Assembly: GCA_023144675.1 (NCBI GenBank)
Contig: JAGLFE010000215.1
Location: forward strand, 1 to 10,626
DNA length: 10,626 bases
Direction: 5' to 3'
Source: Thiomargarita sp.
GTDB lineage: Bacteria > Pseudomonadota > Gammaproteobacteria > Beggiatoales > Beggiatoaceae
The notes beneath the pieces were generated by a model. It was not told where the DNA came from, searched no databases, and saw only the letters and a list, made by a program, of their open reading frames with translations. Below, one piece after another: positions 5,001 to 10,626 of the stretch (the stretch's first letter is position 1; each line of letters opens with the position of its first letter). The position numbers and the translations under genes are program-made.

Positions 5001-7543
5001 ATAATCTAGTTGGTAACGCAATTAAATTTACTGAAAAAGGTACAATTACTCTATCGACTAAAATTCTTAATATAAAATCTGAAACTTATGTAGATTCACA
5101 ACAAAGTGTTGCCATTACCGTTTCCGACACTGGTATTGGTATTCCTGAAAATAAATTGGATAGTATTTTTGAAGCTTTTGAACAGGCGGATGGTTCTACG
5201 GCTCGAGTTTATGGTGGCACTGGATTAGGACTTGCTGTTACTCAACAATTAGTGCAATTACATAATGGGCAAATATCGGTTAATTCAAAAGTAGGAATTG
5301 GCTCGGATTTTACCTTTACTTTACCTATTTTATCAGGCGAATCAATCCCAACAGAAAATATAGCAACTGAATTTAAATCTCCTTTATCAAAAGTTAGAAA
5401 TGAGGAAGTTGCAGATATTGTGCCTTTGCCAGAAATAGAATCTAAAATTGAACCAGTTTTAATGCTAACAGGGGAATTTAACTTATTAATTGTTGACGAT
5501 GAAGCGGTCAATCGGCAAGTATTAATTAACCATTTATCTTCACAAAATTATACTATTCACCAAGCTGCTTCGGGAATGGAAGCACTTAAATTACTTGATA
5601 ATGGTTATCAGCCAGATTTAATCGTATTGGATATTATGATGCCACATTTAAGTGGCTATGAAGTAACTCGTCATATTCGTGAAACTCAAACTGCGGAACA
5701 ATTGCCAATTATATTATTAACTGCTAAAACTCAAATGGCTGATTTAGTTATGGGTTTTGAAAGCGGTGCTAACGATTATTTAACCAAACCGATTTCTAAA
5801 GATGAATTATTGGCACGTCTTAAAACCCATTTAAATGTACAACAGCTTAAAAAAGAACGTTTGGAAGCTGAAAAGAAATATCGGAATATTTTTGAAAATG
5901 CGATTGAAGGAATATTTCAATATAATAAAGCTGGGCAATATTTAAGCGTCAATCCAGCGTTTATTCAAATTTTTGGTTATAATTCTGTTGAATCTATATA
6001 TCAGCAAGATAATGTTAAACAACAATGTCATATCAAGCTAGAAAAATATCAACAATTAATGGTGTTATTAAAACGACAAAATCATGTCAAAAATTTCAGG
6101 TATCAAGCTCGTCGGCAGGATGGAAAAATAATTTGGGTACGGGAAACAGTTCATGCAGTTCGAAATAATGAAGGCGAATTATTGCATTATGAAGGGATGT
6201 TGGAAGATATTACTGAACACAAGCGGGCTGAAGATAAACTAAGATATGATGCAACCCATGACCAATTAACTGGTTTATTAAACCGAAATGCCTTTACCAA
6301 TCATATTGATAATATTTTGGGAAATAAAAGTCAGTTTGAAATTCCGTTTGCAGTGTTATACATGGATTTAGATCGGTTTAAAATTGTCAATGACAGCATG
6401 GGGCATTTAGTTGGAGATTTGCTATTAAAAGAGGTCGCTCATCGCCTCAGTCAAGTTATTGAAGGTCATTTTATGGTTGCCCGTTTTGGTGGTGATGAAT
6501 TTGCGGTTATATTGGAAGATATTAGAAACTTAAATGAATTAAAACAATATGCTAAACAGGTATTAAAACAGCTAAGTTTGCCTTATACATTAAATAATGA
6601 AACCTTTAATTCCACCGCTAGTTTAGGTATTGCGTTGACACATTCTAAATATACTAAAGCCGATGAAATATTACGTGATGCTGATACTGCCATGTATGAA
6701 GCTAAAAAGCAGGGCGGGAACAATTATGTGATTTTTCAAGCAGGAATGCATACTCATATTCTAGATGTGATGCGGATGGAGCGAGATTTACACAAGGCTT
6801 TAGAACAAGATGAATTTCAACTATATTATCAACCGATTGTATCATTAGAAACTTATGAAACCGTGAGTTTAGAAGCATTAATACGTTGGCAACATCCTGA
6901 AAAAGGTTTAATTAGTCCAGAAATATTTATTCCATTAGCGGAAGAAACTGGATTAATCGCCGATTTGGGTTTATGGATATTTAAAACCGCTTGTCAACAA
7001 TTAGAACGTTGGCAAAAACAATTTCCCCATCATCGAAATTTAGGTATGAATATTAATGTGTCGCCGATTCAATTACAGCAAGAATGTTTTGTTGAGCATA
7101 TTCATGATATTATTCAGCAGTTTGATATTTTACCTCCAACCTGTCGAGTTGAAATTACCGAAGGCATGATGCTACAAGACCCTGAAGAAAGTTTGGCAAT
7201 TTTTAACCAAATAAAAGAAATTGGGATGTTGCTTTATATTGATGATTTTGGGACTGGTTATTCTTCATTAAGTTACTTGCAACAATTCCCAATAGATGCT
7301 TTGAAAATAGATAAAAGTTTTATTGATAATATTGATGAAACACTTCAATCAAGACGAGTAGTAAACGCAATTATTGCTCTAGGTCATGCTTTTGACTTGA
7401 GAATTGTTGCCGAAGGAGTGGAAACTCAATTACAAATTGATTATTTAAAAGCAGCCCAATGTAATCACATACAAGGTTATTTCTTTTCAAAACCGAAAAA
7501 TGCTCAAGAAATAGAAGCTTTTCTCAAAATTAAAAAACATTAA
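2072..7543 (+). CDS. Propeller sensor hybrid histidine kinase with REC, PAS, GGDEF and EAL domains (1823 aa)
   Basis: This is a membrane sensor that probably links an extracytoplasmic signal to c-di-GMP turnover. Residues 1-24 are a signal peptide (cleavage near LLA-YD). Residues 31-676 hold 14 Reg_prop blades, each with a WIGT-like core (Trp 58, 103, 151 and so on to 619, the last degenerate as FFG at 663-665). A Y_Y_Y domain follows (about 724-797), then one membrane helix (806-824) and a coiled coil (about 826-857). HisKA has His863 in NTSHELRTPLNG. The ATPase domain shows N978/N982, DTGIGIP (1019-1025) and GGTGLGL (1048-1054). The receiver has acidic D1142/D1143, phospho-acceptor D1187, T1217 and K1239. 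A PAS domain covers about 1266-1385. GGDEF is intact at 1473-1477 but lacks RxxD in front. EAL is intact (EALIRW at 1601-1606; N1662, E1694, D1724/D1725, K1745, E1781). Autophosphorylation at His863 and transfer to Asp1187 would then tune the cyclase or phosphodiesterase; the ligand and net direction are unknown. No separate regulator lies nearby. Confidence 0.95.
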   Translation: MKMKWLFYIFLVVFAILHTPPLLAYDNSDIKFQQLSLKNGLSQSTINSILQDSQGFIWFGTQDGLNKYDGYQFTIYRHNPQDNNSLSNSEVFFIYEDSQQRLWIGTSKGLNLFDRKQETFSHYFHNPEDLNSLSDNLIYSIQEQAETGILWIGTANGLNKFNPLENKFTTFFNNPNNPNSLSHNSIWPLYYDEHTLWIGTDGNGLSKFDLTNSEFKHYPLDKKDANSYSNVVSSIYKDSKQRLWIGTLGGLYQFDSKRETFTAYLHDSEQINSLSHRAVWDIEENQSLLWIATDGGGIDIFNPETKKFIHNKHNLQNKYSISDDAILSLYKDPANTIWIGTANSGINYFNPWQDKFRHYSHNPFNPNSLNNNFVWSIYQDENEELWVGTKGGLNRFSKDRNQVKHYLHDKNNPNSLSHDEVSAIYKGHAGNLWIGTNGGGLNRFDRETEQFTIYQHDPDNNDSLHSNHILSIFEDQAQILWLGTRDGLERFNPKTGIFHHFLHNPEQINSLSNSIVSYIYEDSEGILWIGTDGGLNKFNRETEQFTHYQHDKQDPFSLSHDEISSIYEDKSGTLWIGTTGGGFNRFDKATGKFHAYRQQDGLANDIIYSILEDKQGHLWMASNQGLSHFEPKTEQFRNYDILDGLQSNEFNYAAYKSPTGELFFGGINGFNSFYYGEVKNNPYIPPIAITNFQLFNQTVSFGTDSPLQQAINQTQKITLSYKQTFFSFQFAALNFIKPTKNRYAYQLEGLDENWNQVGDRRYAHYTNVSHGNYIFKVKGSNNDGIWNELGTSIQITILPPPWKTWWAYTLYVLTLLTIIASYIWKQKLKLAAKQRELEQEREIATQLKEMDRLKDEFLANTSHELRTPLNGIIGIAESLVDGATGELSIETNKNLTMIVSSGRRLLNLVNDILDFAKLQKKEFDLQLKAVDIKMVSEIVLNLTQPLIANKPVQLHNAMETNLPLVHADENRLQQILYNLVGNAIKFTEKGTITLSTKILNIKSETYVDSQQSVAITVSDTGIGIPENKLDSIFEAFEQADGSTARVYGGTGLGLAVTQQLVQLHNGQISVNSKVGIGSDFTFTLPILSGESIPTENIATEFKSPLSKVRNEEVADIVPLPEIESKIEPVLMLTGEFNLLIVDDEAVNRQVLINHLSSQNYTIHQAASGMEALKLLDNGYQPDLIVLDIMMPHLSGYEVTRHIRETQTAEQLPIILLTAKTQMADLVMGFESGANDYLTKPISKDELLARLKTHLNVQQLKKERLEAEKKYRNIFENAIEGIFQYNKAGQYLSVNPAFIQIFGYNSVESIYQQDNVKQQCHIKLEKYQQLMVLLKRQNHVKNFRYQARRQDGKIIWVRETVHAVRNNEGELLHYEGMLEDITEHKRAEDKLRYDATHDQLTGLLNRNAFTNHIDNILGNKSQFEIPFAVLYMDLDRFKIVNDSMGHLVGDLLLKEVAHRLSQVIEGHFMVARFGGDEFAVILEDIRNLNELKQYAKQVLKQLSLPYTLNNETFNSTASLGIALTHSKYTKADEILRDADTAMYEAKKQGGNNYVIFQAGMHTHILDVMRMERDLHKALEQDEFQLYYQPIVSLETYETVSLEALIRWQHPEKGLISPEIFIPLAEETGLIADLGLWIFKTACQQLERWQKQFPHHRNLGMNINVSPIQLQQECFVEHIHDIIQQFDILPPTCRVEITEGMMLQDPEESLAIFNQIKEIGMLLYIDDFGTGYSSLSYLQQFPIDALKIDKSFIDNIDETLQSRRVVNAIIALGHAFDLRIVAEGVETQLQIDYLKAAQCNHIQGYFFSKPKNAQEIEAFLKIKKH
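2162..4099 (+). repeat. Tandem coding repeat, 14 propeller units of about 141 bp
   Basis: The sensor part of the signalling gene is built from about 47-codon units, spaced 44-48 codons between conserved tryptophans. Each contains a NSLS-type loop, a strand, a WIGT turn, GGLN-type residues and an F(D/N) close. Fourteen units match two seven-bladed propellers. Units 9 and 11 are especially close at the DNA level: 3405-3442 and 3687-3724 agree at 35 of 38 positions. This suggests relatively recent duplication or gene conversion between alternate blades. Blades 13 and 14 are the most diverged. Confidence 0.85.
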
Positions 7544-7580
7544 ACAGGCTTTAGTCAGGACTAATTCATTGACATAATAG

Positions 7581-7604
7581 TTGGGTTATGTTTTGCTAAC
7601 CCAA
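7581..7604. terminator. Hairpin between convergent genes, possible bidirectional terminator
   Basis: TTGGGTTA (7581-7588) and TAACCCAA (7597-7604) form a perfect 8-bp stem with an 8-nt loop. It extends by three more pairs (TAG/CTA) across one bulged G. It sits midway in the 98-bp gap between two convergent genes, where a shared terminator is expected. Neither strand has a U-tract right after the stem, so termination would be weak or need help. A smaller hairpin (TTAGT/ACTAA, 7551-7564) follows the signalling gene's stop. Confidence 0.4.
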
Positions 7605-7641
7605 GCTACTACTCAATTTATTTTATTTGCACAATTCCTAA

Positions 7642-8175
7642 TTATTCATTAGTATCTTTAGTAATTTTATCTTTATCTCGACGATGTTTATCTATTATTT
7701 GCTTCACTTTATAAGCTCGGGGAATTCCATCAATACTTATTTCAGCATCGGAACTAGCAGCACTAGATACTTCAATATGACCAGTTCCCAAAATTCGTTG
7801 CAAAAAACTTTGGTTAATTTGAACGCTTCGAATATCTGATAAAAAAACTTCCCTGATATTTCTCGATAAAATACCTGATTTAAAAGTTACCCTTTCATTA
7901 GTAACCAGCAATCTCATATTAATAACTTTCAACCACCAAAAAGTAAGCACCAGCATTCCAATGCTTCCCATTATAATAGTAATAACGGATAAAACTAGAA
8001 TAATATTATCATTTGGTTCATTATTGCCGAAAATAACTATAAATAAACCAATTGTTGCAGCTACGATTGATAATAGCGAAAAAATAAACAAAAAAGGTCG
8101 GTTACGAATCATTGAAGGATTAGAACTGTATAAAAGTTCCTCCTCATCCCTTATCGTTATCCCATTATGACTCAT
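7642..8175 (-). CDS. Membrane protein with bacterial PH domain (YdbS-like, 177 aa)
   Basis: After a polar acidic N-terminus (residues 1-26, including DEEELLYSSNPS), two hydrophobic helices at about 27-49 and 57-80 form a membrane hairpin. They are followed by a cytoplasmic bPH2-type domain (about 82-163). Typical features are the entry MRLLVTNERVTFKSGILSR (87-105), IREVFLSDIRSVQINQS (107-123) and the GTGHIEVSSA turn (130-139). The tail (163-177) is highly charged. This layout matches DUF304/bPH_2 proteins such as YdbS, whose biochemical role is not settled; membrane or lipid-related functions have been proposed. Start support is strong: GGAG lies 9 nt upstream of the ATG. The gene stands alone and converges on the signalling gene; no YdbT-like partner is present in the window. 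Confidence 0.85.
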   Translation of the reverse strand: MSHNGITIRDEEELLYSSNPSMIRNRPFLFIFSLLSIVAATIGLFIVIFGNNEPNDNIILVLSVITIIMGSIGMLVLTFWWLKVINMRLLVTNERVTFKSGILSRNIREVFLSDIRSVQINQSFLQRILGTGHIEVSSAASSDAEISIDGIPRAYKVKQIIDKHRRDKDKITKDTNE

Positions 8176-8208
8176 TTATTTTATCTCCTTTTGAAATATA
8201 TATTTAGG

Positions 8209-8264
8209 TTGAATTTATTCAAAATTTAAATATGAATTATACTAAATTACTTGAAATATTGAAC
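8209..8264 (-). promoter_or_regulatory. Putative promoter and palindromic operator of the PH-domain gene
   Basis: On the minus strand TATAAT occupies 8236-8241, with a poor -35 (GTTCAA, 8259-8264) 17 bp upstream. Between this and the Shine-Dalgarno lies a palindrome, TTGAAT and ATTCAA around a 2-bp centre (8209-8222), which would sit just downstream of the transcription start, a usual place for a repressor site. All elements are AT-rich and could be chance. Confidence 0.3.
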
Positions 8265-8362
8265 AAGTTTATTTGCCGATATTTTATTATCAATAATTAA
8301 TTCTCAATTAAATCAATATTTTATACGTTAATTATTTCCAATCAGCACTAATAAAAAAATCT

Positions 8363-9385
8363 ATGCCTAATAAAATTGCTATTATCATTCTTAATTGGAA
8401 AGGCTGGCACGATACTATTGCTTGTTTGGATTCTTTAAAGCAATTAGTTTGCCCTAAACCAGTATCAATTATTGTTTGCGATAATAATTCTCAAGATAAT
8501 TCTTACCATTCCATTTTAAATTGGGCGGCTAAAAATTATACGCCATCAGCAATAGGACTTTTTTTTTATAATGAGCAATTTTTATATCAAAATAATCAGC
8601 AAAAAACTGTATTAACTCAATTCTCATTTTTTCCATTTATTTTTATTCAAATTGAACGCAATTTAGGTTTTGCAGGTGGCAATAATGTAGGTATTCAATA
8701 TATATTAAATACGCAACAATATCAATATATATGGGTATTAAATAACGATACGGTGGTTGATTCATACGCATTAATTCACTTATACCAATCTGCATTTCAA
8801 CATCCACAAGCCGCAATAATCGGCAGCACTATTATTGATTTTCAAAATCCCGATAGAATACAATGTGCTGGTGGTTGCCAATATTCCCCGTTATTTAGCA
8901 CTTTTAATTATGTTTTAGCTGGAAAAAGTTTAAATTCAGTTATGCAATATAATAAACAGATTAATTTGGATTATATTTATGGTGCTTCCATGTTTTTGCG
9001 AATAGATGTTATAAAGAAAGTTGGATTATTAAATGAAGAATATTTTTTATTTTATGAAGAATTGGATTATGCGCAACGTGTTAAACAGCATGGTTATAAA
9101 ATTGCGTGGTGCAAAAATAGTTTAGTTTATCACCAAGGCAGTGCTAGTATTGGCAATGTTCAAACCGCAAGTCGTGAACAATTGGCACGGGCTAATTATT
9201 ATGAAACTTTAAGTACTTTAAAATATACAGCTAATTTTTATCCTTATTTATTAGCTTTTGTTATGATATTTCGCTTTTTGGGCAAATCGTTTTTTTTATT
9301 GTTACGAAGAGAATTTTATTTATTTATACCTTTGTGCAAAGCCTATCAAGATTTCATTAAGTCTTGTTTTATAAAAAATAGTTAA
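8363..9385 (+). CDS. Family 2 glycosyltransferase, rhamnosyltransferase-like (340 aa)
   Basis: The protein has the GT-A fold signature of GT2 enzymes, which move a sugar from a nucleotide-sugar donor to a glycan or lipid acceptor at the inner face of the cytoplasmic membrane. Visible motifs are IIILNWKGW (7-15), the nucleotide-binding VCDNNSQDNS (38-47), RNLGFAGGNNVGI (99-111), the metal-binding DXD equivalent LNNDT (126-130), GASMFLR (207-213) and EYFLFYEELDY (226-236) with the acidic pair before LD, then YHQGSAS (256-262). The C-terminus (about 294-324) is hydrophobic with basic residues and may attach to the membrane. The pattern resembles rhamnosyltransferases of O-antigen or exopolysaccharide clusters, but sugar and acceptor cannot be read from sequence. 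No other polysaccharide genes lie in the window. There is no good Shine-Dalgarno before the ATG. The frame contains runs of nine T (8559-8567) and eight T (9290-9297). Confidence 0.9.
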   Translation: MPNKIAIIILNWKGWHDTIACLDSLKQLVCPKPVSIIVCDNNSQDNSYHSILNWAAKNYTPSAIGLFFYNEQFLYQNNQQKTVLTQFSFFPFIFIQIERNLGFAGGNNVGIQYILNTQQYQYIWVLNNDTVVDSYALIHLYQSAFQHPQAAIIGSTIIDFQNPDRIQCAGGCQYSPLFSTFNYVLAGKSLNSVMQYNKQINLDYIYGASMFLRIDVIKKVGLLNEEYFLFYEELDYAQRVKQHGYKIAWCKNSLVYHQGSASIGNVQTASREQLARANYYETLSTLKYTANFYPYLLAFVMIFRFLGKSFFLLLRREFYLFIPLCKAYQDFIKSCFIKNS

Positions 9386-9447
9386 ATAGAATAATTTTTT
9401 GGAGTCTAAAGCTTCGATATTTCAAACAAACAAATTTTTTTATACTA

Positions 9448-9453
9448 TATAAT
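9448..9453 (+). promoter_or_regulatory. Putative -10 element of argG
   Basis: A perfect TATAAT lies 52 bp upstream of the argG start in the 120-bp gap after the glycosyltransferase. No clear -35 is at the usual distance, and no convincing terminator ends the glycosyltransferase, so argG may also receive read-through. No ARG-box-like palindrome was recognised. Confidence 0.3.
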
Positions 9454-9505
9454 ATAAACTTATATATTTTTCAACATAAATTTTAGTAAATTACACAAAT
9501 AAAAT

Positions 9506-10626
9506 ATGATAAATGCAACAAACAAGGTAGTATTGGCTTATTCTGGTGGTTTAGATACCTCCATTATTTTAAAGTGGTTACAAGATGAATATCATTGCGA
9601 AGTGGTTACTTTTACCGCTGATATTGGTCAAAATGAAGAATTGGAACCAGCTCGTATTAAAGCCGAAAAATTTGGCATTAAAGAGATTTTTATTGAGGAT
9701 TTGCGTGAAGAGTTTGTTCGTGAATATGTATTTCCTATGTTTCGGGCGAATGCTATTTATGAAGGTGAATATTTATTGGGAACTTCAATCGCTCGTCCTT
9801 TAATTGCGAAGCGTTTGGTTAAAATTGCCGAGCAAGTGGGGGCAAATACTATTTCACATGGTGCAACTGGAAAGGGTAATGACCAAGTCCGTTTTGAATT
9901 AGGAGCTTATGCACTGAATCCAGATATTAAAATTATTGCACCTTGGCGGGAATGGGATTTAACTTCTCGAAAAAAATTGGTGGATTATGCGCAAAAACAT
10001 GGCATTCCAATAGAAATGAAGCGTGGTCAAGAATCGCCTTATTCGATGGATGCGAATTTATTGCATATTTCTTATGAAGGTGGAGTGCTTGAAGACCCTT
10101 GGGCAAAAGCGGAAGAGGATATGTGGCGTTGGACGGTTTCACCAGAAGCAGCCCCTGATAAATCCACAATGTTGGAATTAATTTTTAAACAAGGCGATAT
10201 TGTTGCTATAGATGGACAGGTTATGACTCCAGCGGAAGTTTTGGCTTATTTGAACAAAATTGCGGGGGAAAATGGTGTTGGGCGTTTGGATATAGTGGAA
10301 AATCGTTATGTTGGGATGAAATCTCGTGGTTGTTATGAAACTCCAGGCGGAACGGTTATGTTGAAGGCGCATCGGGCGATTGAATCTCTGACTTTGGACC
10401 GCGAAGTGGCTCATCTTAAAGATGAAATTATGCCTCGTTATACAACTTTGATTTACAATGGTTATTGGTGGAGTCCTGAACGTAAATTGTTGCAACAGAT
10501 GATAGACGCTTCTCAAGTTAATGTTAGTGGAAAAGTGTTGATTAAATTGTATAAAGGTAATGTGATAATTGTTGGTCGTGCTTCTGAAAATAGTTTATTT
10601 GATACCAAAATTGTTACTTTTGAGGA
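9506..10626 (+). CDS. argG: Argininosuccinate synthase, 3' end cut by window
   Basis: This cytoplasmic enzyme joins citrulline and aspartate, using ATP and releasing AMP and pyrophosphate, in the penultimate step of arginine synthesis. The 373 codons seen cover nearly all of the usual length of about 400; the frame is open to the last base. Diagnostic stretches are the N-type ATP-pyrophosphatase loop AYSGGLDTS (11-19), EGEYLLGTSIARPLIAK (86-102), SHGATGKGNDQVRFE (117-131), PWREWDL (146-152), NRYVGMKSRG (266-275) and ETPGGT (278-283). It belongs to the common short type rather than the longer E. coli-type ArgG. The start is fixed by an in-frame TAA at 9500-9502, six bases upstream; the next Met is residue 78, after the ATP loop. 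There is no Shine-Dalgarno, only an A-rich leader. No other arginine gene is in view. Confidence 0.97.
   Translation, partial: MINATNKVVLAYSGGLDTSIILKWLQDEYHCEVVTFTADIGQNEELEPARIKAEKFGIKEIFIEDLREEFVREYVFPMFRANAIYEGEYLLGTSIARPLIAKRLVKIAEQVGANTISHGATGKGNDQVRFELGAYALNPDIKIIAPWREWDLTSRKKLVDYAQKHGIPIEMKRGQESPYSMDANLLHISYEGGVLEDPWAKAEEDMWRWTVSPEAAPDKSTMLELIFKQGDIVAIDGQVMTPAEVLAYLNKIAGENGVGRLDIVENRYVGMKSRGCYETPGGTVMLKAHRAIESLTLDREVAHLKDEIMPRYTTLIYNGYWWSPERKLLQQMIDASQVNVSGKVLIKLYKGNVIIVGRASENSLFDTKIVTFE

Noticed and set aside
2901..5511. Several open frames of 89-104 codons in other frames or on the opposite strand inside the signalling gene
   Set aside because: They overlap strongly conserved domains of the large protein, have low-complexity or shadow-like composition and lack ribosome sites.
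7961..8170. 69-codon plus-strand frame antisense to the PH-domain gene
   Set aside because: It lies wholly inside a well-supported gene with a strong ribosome site and looks like its complement.
9400..9440. Possible terminator after the glycosyltransferase gene (TTTGGA...TTCAAA before a T-run)
   Set aside because: Six pairs with a G-U, a long loop and a gap before the T-run do not make a credible intrinsic terminator.
9585..10516. Alternative frames on both strands within argG
   Set aside because: The argG frame is unmistakable by its motifs across the whole stretch; the others are shadows.
1..10626. tRNA, rRNA or riboswitch genes
   Set aside because: No cloverleaf with a TTCGA-type arm, rRNA segment or recognisable riboswitch core was seen in the intergenic regions.

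Overview
The window is a stretch of AT-rich bacterial chromosome, most likely from a gammaproteobacterium. The guess rests on three things: the short-type argininosuccinate synthase, the many-domain c-di-GMP signalling protein and the dispersed hairpin repeats. The low GC and the architecture would suit large sulfur bacteria of the Beggiatoa/Thiotrichales kind, but no marker here proves the taxon.

Layout. Positions 1-522 hold no convincing gene. They hold a MITE-like element (1-225), an adjoining 14-bp hairpin (220-257) and a degenerate REP-like hairpin (281-310). A small acidic protein of unknown function is on the minus strand (523-807). An AT-rich divergent intergenic region with a 9-bp direct repeat separates it from a plus-strand gene for an exported 290-aa protein with a CxxC motif and a Ser/Thr/Gly-rich tail (989-1861), closed by a clear intrinsic terminator (1892-1921).

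The centre is one 5.5-kb gene (2072-7543) for an 1823-residue signalling protein. Its order is signal peptide, 14 propeller blades (probably two seven-bladed propellers), Y_Y_Y domain, one membrane segment, histidine kinase, receiver, PAS, GGDEF and EAL. The chain therefore runs from a periplasmic sensor through an internal His-to-Asp relay to a c-di-GMP synthase/hydrolase pair, without a separate response regulator. All main catalytic motifs look intact; the GGDEF domain lacks the RxxD inhibition site.

Downstream are a convergent minus-strand gene for a two-helix membrane protein with a bacterial PH domain (7642-8175), a plus-strand family-2 glycosyltransferase (8363-9385) and argG, cut by the window end (9506 onward). 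The intergenic gaps and strand changes suggest mostly single-gene transcription units. A functional link between the c-di-GMP protein, the exported protein and the glycosyltransferase (surface or matrix biology) is possible but is inference from proximity only.
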